Numbered from the stretch's first letter, positions 50,502 through 59,494 are shown. The stretch is DNA of 64,000 nt from an uncultured Collinsella sp. (GCA_937982065.1 CALJMO010000052.1:299416-363415), one strand, 5' to 3'. Translations and numbers: made by a program. The notes: generated from the letters alone by a model not told the origin.

Positions 50502-52654
50502 TACGACCCACCGCCCAAAGCGCCAACCAGCGTGGCGACATCGACGGTGAGCGGGATGGAGCCGCCGCCGGGCAGAGGAATCTCCGCAAGTGTGAACACC
50601 GTACCGCTAATGGTGCGTTCGACTTGATATTCCAACGCCTCGCAAAGCGCCTTGGGATCGGTCACGCCCAACGGAATACTTCGCAGTTTGTCTTGCGTTT
50701 GAGAGAGACCCGCAATGTCAGACCCCGGACTCTTAATGACGTTGGCGGAATCGGTCAGCACCGGCTTTCGCAGGCGCAAGTCGCACGGTTCCAAACCCAG
50801 CGCCGCCACGGACGCCGAAACGGTATCGCCGAGCCACGATGCAATGGAGCCCAACGCACCGCTGCCCCCTCCTAGGTCTTTAATCATCTCGTCCATAAGT
50901 TCGTCGGCCGAACCTTGGATGTCTCCGTATCCCACGAGTAGCCGTCCCCAAACATCCATGACGCCGTCGAGCACGCCGGCAACGCCGCCCGAGCGTTCCT
51001 TCAATGTCGAGAAAAATCGCGAAAGCACGTTGTTTTGCGCCGTCGCCTCATCGGACGCCAGCACCGCGGCAGAGATAGCACCGCGATCGCCAAGCCTGAC
51101 TGCCGCGTTAAACGAGGAGTTAAGTTGATCGGGGCTGGTAATGTCACCCGAAACTGCAAAGGCGACCACGCCGTTGCGGCCAGGTGGGGCGATACGCGGG
51201 CGCTCGCCGGAAAGCGCTTTAATGGCCTGGTCAAACGCATTGCCCGCACGGTCGGCCTCATCCTCGGTCTGACGCTCAAGTTCGAGTTCTTTGTTGCGGC
51301 ATTCGACGTAGTCTTCCAGAGCCTCTTTGAATCGATCAAAGTGGTACTCAAAGCCGTTTTCGATAGAAGTCGAAGGAGCCGCAACGGCACCGAGCGACGA
51401 AACACCAAAATGGCATCTATTGCATTTGTCCTGCCCGTCATAAGCAGCAACCGAGGCCAGCCCGCATGGCGCCCCCTTCTTATAGTTGGGGCAACTCGTT
51501 CCGTAATGCAGATACGTCTTGCCATCGATGGCACTGGTTGGCCACACCGTATCGGTATAGAGTTCCGTCGCTCGCACCTCGTCAGTGTTGCGCGGCAACA
51601 GCGGGATATAGGAAGCGACTTCATCTCCGTCCTCGGTTACATATGCACGATTGACCTCTGTACTCGCATAGGTGTAAAACGCCTTGCGCGCCGCCGACTC
51701 CGCCTTCGTCTCGACGCTTGAACCATGCGGTTTTTCGTCTGCCAGGCGTTGACGGTAGTAGGTCTTCGCGCGGTCGAGCGCCACCTGTGGCTCCCACGAA
51801 ATGCTCGAGGCATAATGCGGGTTCTGCTCACCCGAGAGCTTTGCCAAACTCCTCGCACGTTCCCACATGCATGAACAGCTACCGACCGAAGCCGGAACCG
51901 ATCCACCACAATCCGCCAGCCAAGCGCGCTCTTTAGCCTTCGCCGTGTCCTCAGAAGCCTTCCGCAGCTCCTCGGCCGCACGCTCTAAATCATCTGATGT
52001 GTCTTTAATGGTATCGGTCGAGATCTCTGACCCTTTGAGCGCAGCGAAGTCCGATTCGGATGTCCTGGGCACGGCAAGCGCCGTACCGGTATAGGCCACA
52101 CTATCGGTATCCTGCGCCGACACCGCCTGCGTGGCACGCGCGGCGATCAGATATGGCAGAGCCGTCTCGATTTTCTGTAAGCCTTCCGATGCGCTTTTGG
52201 CAAACTTGTTGCGCGTTTTAATGATCTCAATCCCGGTGTCGACCATATTGCCGGCAACTGGTTCGGCACCTGGGATGAGGATGGCGACCAGGCCCGTCCC
52301 GATTGTGGCAAACCCCGCCAGCCCCAGACTCAAGATGCTCGCATCAACCACCGTGGCAGCCGTGTGATAGGACGACACTACGTTGGCACCCGCCAGCGCG
52401 CCGCTATCGGCCGCCACCTGGGTATCCCCGGCACGCGACATGCTCCATATCGCCGCGGTCGACGAAAACAACAACGTGAGCACCACTAGGATGACCACGG
52501 CAGAAGAAAGCGTGGTGTAGGCACCGTCTTCGATAAACAGATCGACACCGGCGCGGCCCATAAAGCCGCCTCGTTTGCGATGGCAGCTCGGACGGCGCGT
52601 CAAAACGCATCTAGACCAGAAACGCTTAATCCCATGCAGCAATCCACGAATCAT
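50501..52654 (-). CDS. TadG-like pilus-associated protein, Cys-rich, 717 residues
   Basis: Large protein with one N-terminal membrane helix (about residues 45-70, LSSAVVILVVLTLLFSSTAAIW), then the TadG-type DTQVAADSGALAGANVVSSYHTAATVVDASILSLGL, a long helical ectodomain with charged coiled-coil stretches (about 205-245) and a central Cys-rich region (DCGGSVPASVGSCSCMW; TSCPNYKKGAPCG; CNRCHFG). No VWA domain was recognised, though TadG proteins often have one. The ATG at 52654 follows GGAGGGAGATT; it overlaps the upstream gene by 29 nt. Probably exposed on the cell surface and part of the pilus machine or tip. Confidence 0.75.
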   Translation of the reverse strand: MIRGLLHGIKRFWSRCVLTRRPSCHRKRGGFMGRAGVDLFIEDGAYTTLSSAVVILVVLTLLFSSTAAIWSMSRAGDTQVAADSGALAGANVVSSYHTAATVVDASILSLGLAGFATIGTGLVAILIPGAEPVAGNMVDTGIEIIKTRNKFAKSASEGLQKIETALPYLIAARATQAVSAQDTDSVAYTGTALAVPRTSESDFAALKGSEISTDTIKDTSDDLERAAEELRKASEDTAKAKERAWLADCGGSVPASVGSCSCMWERARSLAKLSGEQNPHYASSISWEPQVALDRAKTYYRQRLADEKPHGSSVETKAESAARKAFYTYASTEVNRAYVTEDGDEVASYIPLLPRNTDEVRATELYTDTVWPTSAIDGKTYLHYGTSCPNYKKGAPCGLASVAAYDGQDKCNRCHFGVSSLGAVAAPSTSIENGFEYHFDRFKEALEDYVECRNKELELERQTEDEADRAGNAFDQAIKALSGERPRIAPPGRNGVVAFAVSGDITSPDQLNSSFNAAVRLGDRGAISAAVLASDEATAQNNVLSRFFSTLKERSGGVAGVLDGVMDVWGRLLVGYGDIQGSADELMDEMIKDLGGGSGALGSIASWLGDTVSASVAALGLEPCDLRLRKPVLTDSANVIKSPGSDIAGLSQTQDKLRSIPLGVTDPKALCEALEYQVERTISGTVFTLAEIPLPGGGSIPLTVDVATLVGALGGGS

Positions 52655-53111
52655 AATCTCCCTCCAGCCATTCGGGACGCGATTGATACGAGACATCGAC
52701 CTTGAGCTCAACGTAGCCGCCCTCGGCGGTACCACCCATAGCCTGCGCAAACGCACCGATCACAGGCAACGGCTTGACCTCGCCGGAAACGGACACGGAC
52801 GAGACGCCACCCGCACCGGCCCGGCCAAGCTCGATATCCCACGACAACGGCCCGCCGGCATGAAAGATCGAAACGTTGGGCACTGCGGCAAGCCGGCGGC
52901 GGGTGAACTCCTTAAGATCGTCGTCCTCCGCCGTCGTCGTGGTCATGAGCCGCGCGGTCTCGGCGGCGGCAGACTCCATGACCGCGCGCGTATAAAGCAG
53001 GCACACCGGTTGCAGTGCGAGAAGGATGAGCGTCAGAAACGTCGGCAGCAAAAAAGCAGCCTCGACCGTAGACTGCGCCCGGTCCTCGTGCGCGATATCA
53101 ATACAACGCAA
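52626..53111 (-). CDS. TadE-like minor pilin
   Basis: A roughly 161-residue protein beginning RCIDIAHEDRAQSTVEAAFLLPTFLTLILLALQPVCLLYTRAVMESAAAETARL, a TadE signature (AQSTVEAAF), followed by an extracellular domain. The start is uncertain. The TTG at 53111 (11 residues before AQSTVE, as in family members) has AAGGA only 2 nt away. An ATG at 53162 would overlap the upstream gene by 65 nt. An ATT at 53102 overlaps that gene's stop. The end overlaps the TadG-like gene. Confidence 0.75.
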   Translation of the reverse strand: MRCIDIAHEDRAQSTVEAAFLLPTFLTLILLALQPVCLLYTRAVMESAAAETARLMTTTTAEDDDLKEFTRRRLAAVPNVSIFHAGGPLSWDIELGRAGAGGVSSVSVSGEVKPLPVIGAFAQAMGGTAEGGYVELKVDVSYQSRPEWLEGDYDSWIAAWD

Positions 53112-53316
53112 TGTCCTTAGCGCCCGCGGCGGCGTCGATAACCGACATCGAGGCAACGCCATGGGATGCCGCCCGCTCAACCAGCGCCGCCAAGCGTCCA
53201 TCGGTGCCAGCACGCCAAAGTCCCGCAATCGCCAGCACGATCGATAGCAGCGCCACCGTGACGATGGCGTATTCCACAGTCGCTTGGGCAACCTCTTCAC
53301 GCAGAACGCCATGCAT
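53098..53316 (-). CDS. Small TadE/Flp-like pilin, 72 residues
   Basis: MHGVLREEVAQATVEYAIVTVALLSIVLAIAGLW: short leader, AQATVEY prepilin motif and one helix, then a 35-residue tail. The size is between Flp pilins and TadE proteins. GGAGGG 8 nt before the ATG. It starts 1 nt after the upstream gene stop. Likely a minor pilin or second Flp-type subunit. Confidence 0.78.
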   Translation of the reverse strand: MHGVLREEVAQATVEYAIVTVALLSIVLAIAGLWRAGTDGRLAALVERAASHGVASMSVIDAAAGAKDIALY

Positions 53317-53317
53317 T

Positions 53318-53881
53318 TCACGATCCCTCCTTTGAGCTTATTGTTTGCGGGACCAGGCGCACCGCGCGCAGACGACATGAAGCATCGCCAGCATCCGCGG
53401 CAACCGTCACCATATCGACCCAGCCGCGCCCATCGCGCACGATGGCGCCCCATACGTTGCCCTTAATATCGAGATAGCCGCTCAGGGCGAGCTGGGCCGT
53501 TGGCACCTCGCGGTAGGCGCGTAACATATCCGCCGCTGCCTCGGTCATCGGTCGGTCCTCGGACCATGCAAGCCGGACCGCAATCGCGTTGTCCTCAGGC
53601 GAATCCGTCGTAGTGCCAGACCGCTTGTCGAGCGTCCGCAGAAAGGTTTGCGCCGTGACAGCAACATCCGAATCGTCCGCATCTCGCATCTCATCTTTTT
53701 GAGACGCCACCGCCGAATCTGAGCCCGAATCGAAGGCGGCCCCAGGACGCTGCTGCCGCGCGGCGTTAAGCCCCCAAAGCACCGCCGCCATCGCCACGGT
53801 CAGGCAAGCAAACACCAGCAGCACCCCGATGGGGCGCTCGCCCTCTACAGGCTGTTGATGCCCTCGCTGATCGCATCCCAT
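53318..53881 (-). CDS. Unrecognised membrane-anchored protein within the Tad operon
   Basis: A 187-residue protein with one N-terminal helix (about 17-41, PIGVLLVFACLTVAMAAVLWGL), a Ser/Asp-rich linker, and an extracytoplasmic alpha/beta domain (FLRTLDKRSGTTTDSPEDNAIAVRLAW ... GYLDIKGNVWGAIVRDGRGWVDMVTVAADAG). No family recognised. The start is uncertain: ATG 53881 overlaps flp by 37 nt, and GTG 53824 just before the helix is an alternative. Its place between the Flp pilin and minor pilins suggests a pilus assembly role. Confidence 0.6.
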   Translation of the reverse strand: MGCDQRGHQQPVEGERPIGVLLVFACLTVAMAAVLWGLNAARQQRPGAAFDSGSDSAVASQKDEMRDADDSDVAVTAQTFLRTLDKRSGTTTDSPEDNAIAVRLAWSEDRPMTEAAADMLRAYREVPTAQLALSGYLDIKGNVWGAIVRDGRGWVDMVTVAADAGDASCRLRAVRLVPQTISSKEGS

Positions 53882-54078
53882 AGCTCTTTAACCTTGCCCT
53901 TAAATGCGACGATGGCGATAATCGCGATCACCACGAGCACGCCGACCAAGATGGCATACTCGGTGGTACCCTGTGCACTCTCCTCCTGCAGTAGCTCCTT
54001 GGCGCGCTGACGAACATATGCCGCCCGGCAAAACGCCCAGCCCTGGACCTTGCCAGCAGCGTCAGTCATCGTGTTCAT
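53845..54078 (-). CDS. flp: Flp-type major pilin
   Basis: A 77-residue prepilin: a leader of about 34 residues (unusually long, MNTMTDAAGKVQGWAFCRAAYVRQRAKELLQEES) followed by AQGTTEYAILVGVLVVIAIIAIVAFKGKVKELWDAI. This contains the Flp-family E-Y pair and a single hydrophobic helix, and ends in a short charged tail. A TadV/CpaA-like prepilin peptidase would cleave before or within AQGTTEY; none is encoded in this window. GGAGG 5 nt upstream of the ATG. It is downstream of tadC, in the expected order. Confidence 0.85.
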   Translation of the reverse strand: MNTMTDAAGKVQGWAFCRAAYVRQRAKELLQEESAQGTTEYAILVGVLVVIAIIAIVAFKGKVKELWDAISEGINSL

Positions 54079-54088
54079 GTATTCCTCC

Positions 54089-54730
54089 CTACATCATCCC
54101 GCCTGCTCCCAGCAGCGGGCCCAATATGGACAGAAGCAACGCCGGCAAGATGAGCGTGCCGGTGGGAATCAGCAGCTTGACGGGCGCACGCTCGATCTCG
54201 CGCTCGACCGCGGCGCGATGAGCCGCACGGATCTCGCGACTTTGAGCGGCCAGCGTCTCGGCAAGTGGGGCACCCAGGGCGAGTGCCTGCCCCACCGTAA
54301 TGGCAAAGGTCTCGAGCGCTCGCACGTCCAGGTCGCGCGCGGCGACCAACAACTCGTCCTCACGCGTGCCCACGCCCACCTGCCACGCCATGCAGGCCCG
54401 CTCAAGGCGAAGAGCCAGCACTGACCGGCGGTTGGCGCAGAAAATCTCAAGCGCCGCATCAAACGAAAGACCGGCCGAAAGACCCAAGCGCACAACATCG
54501 ATCATCTCGGACACTTCGCCGAGCGAAACTCGCGCCGGGCCGCCCGCTCCAACCGCGCCCTTCACTCGCGCGGTCAGGGCATCGACCACCGAGCGACCCG
54601 CGGCAGCGACCAGCACCGCCTCGCGCTTGCAGGCCCCTGCGATCTTGCGCGCATCCGCCCGATCCAAACCCGTCGCGACAAATACACTCAGGGCGCACAG
54701 GCAAGCCGCAACTGCAACTGGGGCGCTCAT
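54089..54730 (-). CDS. tadC: TadC, pilus assembly inner-membrane protein
   Basis: A 213-residue T2SSF-domain membrane protein, the partner of TadB in the pilus platform. Core: GEVSEMIDVVRLGLSAGLSFDAALEIFC, AWQVGVGTREDELLVAARDLDVRALETFAITVGQALALGAPLAETLAAQSREIRAAHRAAVEREIERAPVKLLIPTGTLILPALLLSILGPLL. The ATG at 54730 overlaps the tadB stop (ATGA). N-terminal hydrophobic segment AVAACLCALSVFVATGL. Confidence 0.88.
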   Translation of the reverse strand: MSAPVAVAACLCALSVFVATGLDRADARKIAGACKREAVLVAAAGRSVVDALTARVKGAVGAGGPARVSLGEVSEMIDVVRLGLSAGLSFDAALEIFCANRRSVLALRLERACMAWQVGVGTREDELLVAARDLDVRALETFAITVGQALALGAPLAETLAAQSREIRAAHRAAVEREIERAPVKLLIPTGTLILPALLLSILGPLLGAGGMM

Positions 54731-55653
54731 AGCTCCACCCTCATAATGCGCCGGATAACCACCAGGGCAACGGCGTTGAGGGCAAGACCCAGCACCACAG
54801 CGCCCGCGCCGGCAGGCGTCGCAAGACCGCGACGAAAATCTGCCGAAAGCAGCGCCAACACCGCGCACATGCCCGCCGGCATCGCCGCGACCATATGCGC
54901 AGACATGCGAGCCTGCGACGTCTTAACATCCAGGCGGCGCTTGAGCTCAATGCGCTCCCCCACCATGCTCGACGCCTCGGACAGTAAGTCGGCAAGCGGA
55001 GCGCCAGTGCGCTGTGACACCTTAAGCGCCAAGGTCACAAGCGAAAGACCGGGGGCGTCGATGCGCACGAGCAAGTCATCGAGCGCGTCGGTCGCCGAGA
55101 TGCCGCAATCGATCGCCGCCGCTACCCGCAAAAACTCGGTATGTACCGGCTCTTGCGCATGAGCGCCCACAAAGCGCATGCCCTGGGCCAGCGAATGTCC
55201 CGAGGCAAGCGACATGGAAAGTGCGGTAAACGCCTCGGGCATGGCCTCTTCTGCATCGTGTTGCTCGCGCCGGCTCTCAAAGCCATCCCGAGCGGCGCCA
55301 ACGGCAATCGGAGCAACAAGTCCCAAGGCAAATCCGAGGGGCGATAACGACACCATCGTTAGTAAAACGCAGCAGACACCGCTCGATAGCAGCAGAAACG
55401 CCAAACGCCCCGAAGCATCCTCGATCACGAGGCCAAGGCGATGCGCCGGAGCCAGCGATGCCCACGAACGGGCGATCTTTTTCAGCAGATCGTTTTCCAC
55501 CAGCTCACGCGGCAGCTTCTCTGCCACCGTCTCGAGCGCCTGACGCGCCAGCTCCGCCGGCGGCACCTGCGGCACACGAGGTTCCGCCCCGCACGCCGTC
55601 GCAACAGAAAACCCTGCCAAACCCCCTACGACGAGGGGCACAGCGACCTCCAT
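54727..55653 (-). CDS. tadB: TadB, pilus assembly inner-membrane protein
   Basis: A 308-residue T2SSF-domain protein. An N-terminal helix (PLVVGGLAGFSVATAC), two central helices (about 86-122, LAFLLLSSGVCCVLLTMVSLSPLGFALGLVAPIAVGA), the cytoplasmic T2SSF motif MPEAFTALSMSLASGHSLAQGM and TGAPLADLLSEASSMVGERIELKRRLDVKTSQARMSA, and a C-terminal helix. Forms the platform with TadC on which TadA works. The ATG at 55653 overlaps tadA by 28 nt, with GAGGAGG upstream. Confidence 0.9.
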   Translation of the reverse strand: MEVAVPLVVGGLAGFSVATACGAEPRVPQVPPAELARQALETVAEKLPRELVENDLLKKIARSWASLAPAHRLGLVIEDASGRLAFLLLSSGVCCVLLTMVSLSPLGFALGLVAPIAVGAARDGFESRREQHDAEEAMPEAFTALSMSLASGHSLAQGMRFVGAHAQEPVHTEFLRVAAAIDCGISATDALDDLLVRIDAPGLSLVTLALKVSQRTGAPLADLLSEASSMVGERIELKRRLDVKTSQARMSAHMVAAMPAGMCAVLALLSADFRRGLATPAGAGAVVLGLALNAVALVVIRRIMRVEL

Positions 55654-56954
55654 TCGTCCACCTCCTCTTGTGTGAGCGTCCCCGACCGCAGGCCTTCTGC
55701 GATAAACGGCGGCTCGCGGTCAAGCGTCCAGGTTCGCTCGGCGGCATCGAAAGTCACATAGCGCTCGAGTTCTACGCCGCCCGACGCGGCGCGACGCACC
55801 CCCGAATACGAGGAGACGAAACGCCTGCCATCGGCGTGGCGCTCGGACATCACGATGCCGTCGAGCGCCATGGCAATCTGCTCCTCGATGAGCTCGCTCG
55901 GCAGATCGATGCCATAACGTGCAAGCAACGTCAGACGCACCACGGTCTCCTGTTCTGAACCCGCATGAAGTGTGGTGAGCGACCCATCGTGGCCCGTGTT
56001 CATGGCCTGCAACATGTCGCAGCACTCGGCACCGCGCACCTCGCCCACCACGATGCGGTCGGGGCGCATGCGCAGGGCATTGGTCACCAGGTCGCGGATC
56101 GTCACCGCGCCCTCGCCCTCAATTGAAGCCTCGCGCGCCTCTAGGCGCACCACGTGCGGATGATGCGCAAACTTGAGCTCGGCAGAGTCCTCGATCGTCA
56201 CGATGCGCTCGCCGGTGGAAATCTCGCATGACAACGCGTTGAGCAGGGTGGTCTTACCAGATCCCGTGCCTCCCGCAACCGCCAGGTCCTGTCGCAGCGA
56301 CACCGCGCACGACAGCAGCTGCGCATACCAAAGCGGCAGCGACCCCAGCCCCACAAGCTCGTCCAGCGAGCAGATACGGTCCGAGAACTTTCGGATGGTG
56401 AGAATCGGTCCGTCAATCGCCACAGGCGGAATCACCGCGTTGACGCGATAGCCCGTTTTGAGGCGGGCGTTGACGATGGGGCTGCGCTCGTCGATACGGC
56501 GGCCAAGTGGCGAGATGATGCGGTCGATAAGCACACGGATCTGCTCATCATCCTCAAACGCACGCTCGATGGGGTACAAGACGCCGCCGCGTTCAAAGAA
56601 AGCCGAGCGGCAGCCGTTGATCATGATCTCGGTAACGGTGTCGTCCTCGATAAGCGGCTGCAACGGCCCCAAGCCCACCACGTCATCCAAAATCTCGTCG
56701 ATGATGGTCTCGCGCTCGGGCGCCGCGAGATCGGTCGGCTCCTCAACATTGAGCGCCGCCTCCACCGCGGGACGCAATTCCGAGCGGGCAAGTACCGGGT
56801 CGGCATAGGCGCTGATACGCGCCACTTCGTCGTAACCTATGCGGTCCATCACGGCGCGCTTAGTGCGTCGTTTCACCGCGCGGCGACGCCCCGCATCTAC
56901 AGGCGCTGCCGCCGCTGCAGCGCCGGCAGCCTTAATCCTCGTTTGCAGGCTCAT
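55626..56954 (-). CDS. tadA: TadA/CpaF pilus assembly ATPase
   Basis: Type II/IV secretion ATPase of 442 residues, the motor for Flp pilus extension and retraction. Walker A GGTGSGKTT at about 228-236, Asp box IVTIEDSAELKFAHHPHVVRLEAR, Walker B RPDRIVVGEVRGAE and His box MNTGHDGSLTTLHAGS; the N-terminal domain has FFERGGVLYPIERAFED. The start overlaps the tadZ gene by 4 nt (ATGA) and the end overlaps tadB. A complete set of catalytic motifs suggests an active motor. Confidence 0.95.
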   Translation of the reverse strand: MSLQTRIKAAGAAAAAAPVDAGRRRAVKRRTKRAVMDRIGYDEVARISAYADPVLARSELRPAVEAALNVEEPTDLAAPERETIIDEILDDVVGLGPLQPLIEDDTVTEIMINGCRSAFFERGGVLYPIERAFEDDEQIRVLIDRIISPLGRRIDERSPIVNARLKTGYRVNAVIPPVAIDGPILTIRKFSDRICSLDELVGLGSLPLWYAQLLSCAVSLRQDLAVAGGTGSGKTTLLNALSCEISTGERIVTIEDSAELKFAHHPHVVRLEAREASIEGEGAVTIRDLVTNALRMRPDRIVVGEVRGAECCDMLQAMNTGHDGSLTTLHAGSEQETVVRLTLLARYGIDLPSELIEEQIAMALDGIVMSERHADGRRFVSSYSGVRRAASGGVELERYVTFDAAERTWTLDREPPFIAEGLRSGTLTQEEVDEWRSLCPSS

Positions 56955-58603
56955 CGCTGATCATCCTCGCGCGACCAGGGAAGGCGGATACGCGGGCGTT
57001 CGGTACGCGTTGCACGGTCGGCGACCATATCGCTCCAAGGGCCGACGGCGCACCCCAGTTCCACGAGCATCTCGCGCGTGGCCTCGCGCACGCTGGTCGC
57101 AAAAGCGCTGGTCTGCCCCACTGCCTCGTCAGCGCGCCCAAACGCCATGAGCGCGGCGAGATCCTGCCCGCCATCGGCGATACGAATCTTGGAGCTCAAC
57201 GCACAGGCAATCTCAAAGCGCATGGCGACGTCCTCGTCTGCTCCGCGCGCACCGAACCGGTTGAACACGGCGCTCATGCGCGTGCGCGGCACACCTACTC
57301 GACTCGCCAGTTCAATGACGCGCGACGCCGATGTCGCGGACGACACCGCAGCATCGCCAACGACCAGGCAACGGTCGCTCGCCGCCACCGCAGCCGCCAC
57401 GGCGTCGCCCCAAAAGACCGAGGTATCGATAAAGACCACGTCGGATTCGCGACGCAGAACATCAAGTAGTAGCTCCACCGGACGTGCCATGAGCTCGGCT
57501 TGCTCGGGCGCCGCGACGGGACCCCAGAGCGTAACGCCTGGCGCCACGCGCATCGATGTGGCTACGATATCCGGCTCGGTGAGCGCGCCCGCCGCCGACG
57601 GCTCGATAAGTGCCGCCATATCGCGCGGAGCATCGACGCCTAACAAGTCGTAAAGGTTTCCAAACATCAGGTCCAGGTCGAGCACGGCGGCACGCAAGCC
57701 CAACAGCGACGATGTGTGTGCCATGGTGGCAACGATCGTCGACTTGCCGCAACCGCCCGAACCCGAAACGGCGCAGACAACCGGTGCCCGACGCTGCGGA
57801 GCGGCAGCGTCTGCCGGCGGCATCGGAGGCGGCGGGGCGGGCGTCGACGACAGCGTCCCCGTCTCCCCCGCCGCAACCACACGCTGCGTCCAAGCCGGCA
57901 TGACAGCCTGTTCGGTCTGCGAGGCAGGCTCGTTCTGCGCAATCTGCTTATGCCGCATCAGCGACAACTCGCCGCACCCGGCAAAGCCCTCAACTTCGTC
58001 GAGTTCATCCGCCAGATTCACGCCGTGCACGTATCCCATATCTACAGCCGGGGAGTCGCCAGCGTGCTGCGCCGGCCCTCCAGCATCATCGTATACAAGG
58101 GGGTTCCGGGGGCGCCGACCATGCTCGGCTTCCGCTTTTCCATAATCATCAACACGCGGGCCTCTTGTAGCGCGAGGCGCCCCGGGTTCCCTATCAACAA
58201 AAGCATCGGGCTCAATCGTCATGCGCCGATCGGAATCAACCGCTCCCTCGCCCGCGCGCCCGTTGCCGCATATACTGTGCGCAGCGATGACCTCGGTCGC
58301 CCCCGCGCGAAACAGCCCCTCGATATCCGACGGATCGAGCGCTTCTATCAACACGACCACGCGACTCACGCGGCCTTCGGCCGTCAGGCGCGCAACAGTC
58401 TTGCGCACATCTTCGGTATCAAACAGAGACGCCGCGATGATGGCAGCCCCGCGGCGCGACGGAAACGCCCGCGCCATGGAAACCAGCCCGTCCAGGTCAC
58501 CCACGCGAAGCACCTGTGCACCCGCATCACGGCCCTCGACTTCCTGCTGCAACAGCCCGTAATCGCCGCACGCGCAGCACGCAAGCCAGATCGCCTTCAT
58601 CAC
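56951..58603 (-). CDS. TadZ/CpaE-like MinD-family localisation ATPase
   Basis: A 550-residue protein. About 1-110 looks like an atypical receiver-type fold (VVVLIEALDPSDIEGLFRAGATEVIAA). About 111-270 is a low-complexity linker rich in Pro, Arg and Asp. About 271-550 is a MinD/ParA ATPase with the deviant P-loop GSGGCGKSTI (281-290), LDLDLMFGNLYDLLG and VVFIDTSVFWGD. TadZ/CpaE proteins place the pilus machine at the cell pole. The start overlaps the cpaB stop (ATGA). The linker is much longer than in the usual 350-400 residue TadZ. Confidence 0.88.
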   Translation of the reverse strand: MMKAIWLACCACGDYGLLQQEVEGRDAGAQVLRVGDLDGLVSMARAFPSRRGAAIIAASLFDTEDVRKTVARLTAEGRVSRVVVLIEALDPSDIEGLFRAGATEVIAAHSICGNGRAGEGAVDSDRRMTIEPDAFVDREPGAPRATRGPRVDDYGKAEAEHGRRPRNPLVYDDAGGPAQHAGDSPAVDMGYVHGVNLADELDEVEGFAGCGELSLMRHKQIAQNEPASQTEQAVMPAWTQRVVAAGETGTLSSTPAPPPPMPPADAAAPQRRAPVVCAVSGSGGCGKSTIVATMAHTSSLLGLRAAVLDLDLMFGNLYDLLGVDAPRDMAALIEPSAAGALTEPDIVATSMRVAPGVTLWGPVAAPEQAELMARPVELLLDVLRRESDVVFIDTSVFWGDAVAAAVAASDRCLVVGDAAVSSATSASRVIELASRVGVPRTRMSAVFNRFGARGADEDVAMRFEIACALSSKIRIADGGQDLAALMAFGRADEAVGQTSAFATSVREATREMLVELGCAVGPWSDMVADRATRTERPRIRLPWSREDDQR

Positions 58604-59259
58604 TCGTCGCCTCCGCTCTTTTTGCCGCGCGCCGTGGCGGGAATCGTCAAGCTGACCGTTCCTTTGCCCGAGGCTCCCAGCAGTTCCTTGACGTCTTCGG
58701 GGTCAGCCGCCAGCGTCACCCATTCGATCTTGCCCTCGCGCGTGGCACCGGAATCCTCACTGGTATCGATCACGTGCGCGCCGCACAGCCGATCGGTTAC
58801 GCCGTCTTTTTGCACATACACATCCACGTAGCTTCCCACGCCCGTAGCACCGCCGACCGAGTGCTCGGCATCGACCGCCACCGAAACGGCGACCTTGCCC
58901 TTAGGCACCTCGAGCTTGTGGCTCTCGGCCTTGCTGTAGACATTGCAGATCACGGCGTTTTTGGGAATACGCGAAGTCGTCACGTCGCCGCGCACCTGGC
59001 GCAGCTCGGTCGCCGCGTCACGCGGCAGCAAACTCGTCAGCCATTCCTGGGTTATGACATTGGTCTCATCGAGGGTCTCGCCCACATCGATATCGCGCGC
59101 CGCGACGCACACCTCGACGCGATCGCCACCGTACTTGGCCAAGGTCTCAGCCTGGACCTGTTCGGCTTGCGAGCGGATCGACGAGCCGTAAACCATGCAG
59201 AGCAGAGCAGCGAGCACGCCCGCGACCAGACTGATGGCGATGCGTTTGCTCTTGTTCAC
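58600..59259 (-). CDS. cpaB: CpaB/RcpC-like SAF-domain pilus protein
   Basis: Flp pilus assembly protein of 219 residues, first gene of the operon. N-terminal membrane helix (about 8-27, IAISLVAGVLAALLCMVYGS), SAF domain (VEVCVAARDIDVGETLDETNVITQEWL; PKNAVICNVYS), then a DUF-type C-terminal domain (VAVSVAVDAEHSVGGATGVGSYVDVYVQ). The GTG at 59259 follows GAGAGGAGCGGCC; an ATG five codons upstream is possible. In diderms CpaB helps the secretin; in this monoderm its role must differ, perhaps binding glycan or lining an export path. Confidence 0.87.
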   Translation of the reverse strand: MNKSKRIAISLVAGVLAALLCMVYGSSIRSQAEQVQAETLAKYGGDRVEVCVAARDIDVGETLDETNVITQEWLTSLLPRDAATELRQVRGDVTTSRIPKNAVICNVYSKAESHKLEVPKGKVAVSVAVDAEHSVGGATGVGSYVDVYVQKDGVTDRLCGAHVIDTSEDSGATREGKIEWVTLAADPEDVKELLGASGKGTVSLTIPATARGKKSGGDE

Positions 59260-59459
59260 GGCCGCTCCTCTCATGGCAGTGCCGGGCGAATGCCCGTACC
59301 ACCATTGTCTGGGCGGTCAGAGTGCAAAGCGGCGCAATTGCGATTTTGGTTTTCGATGTCAAACCAATCGCTGACCAAAAGCTGACCAGCCCGTCAAGCT
59401 CGTGGCAAGGTTTTGGTCAGTACGTCAGCAAACTGCATGTTCCGAGGCTTTTCCGCAGC

Positions 59460-59494
59460 AAAAAAGCCGTCTCCCGAACAGTTGGGAGACGGCT
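59460..59494 (-). terminator. Intrinsic terminator of rsgA
   Basis: AGCCGTCTCCC-AACTGTTC-GGGAGACGGCT followed by TTTTTG on the minus strand, 18 nt past the stop. It separates rsgA from the pilus operon. Confidence 0.88.
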
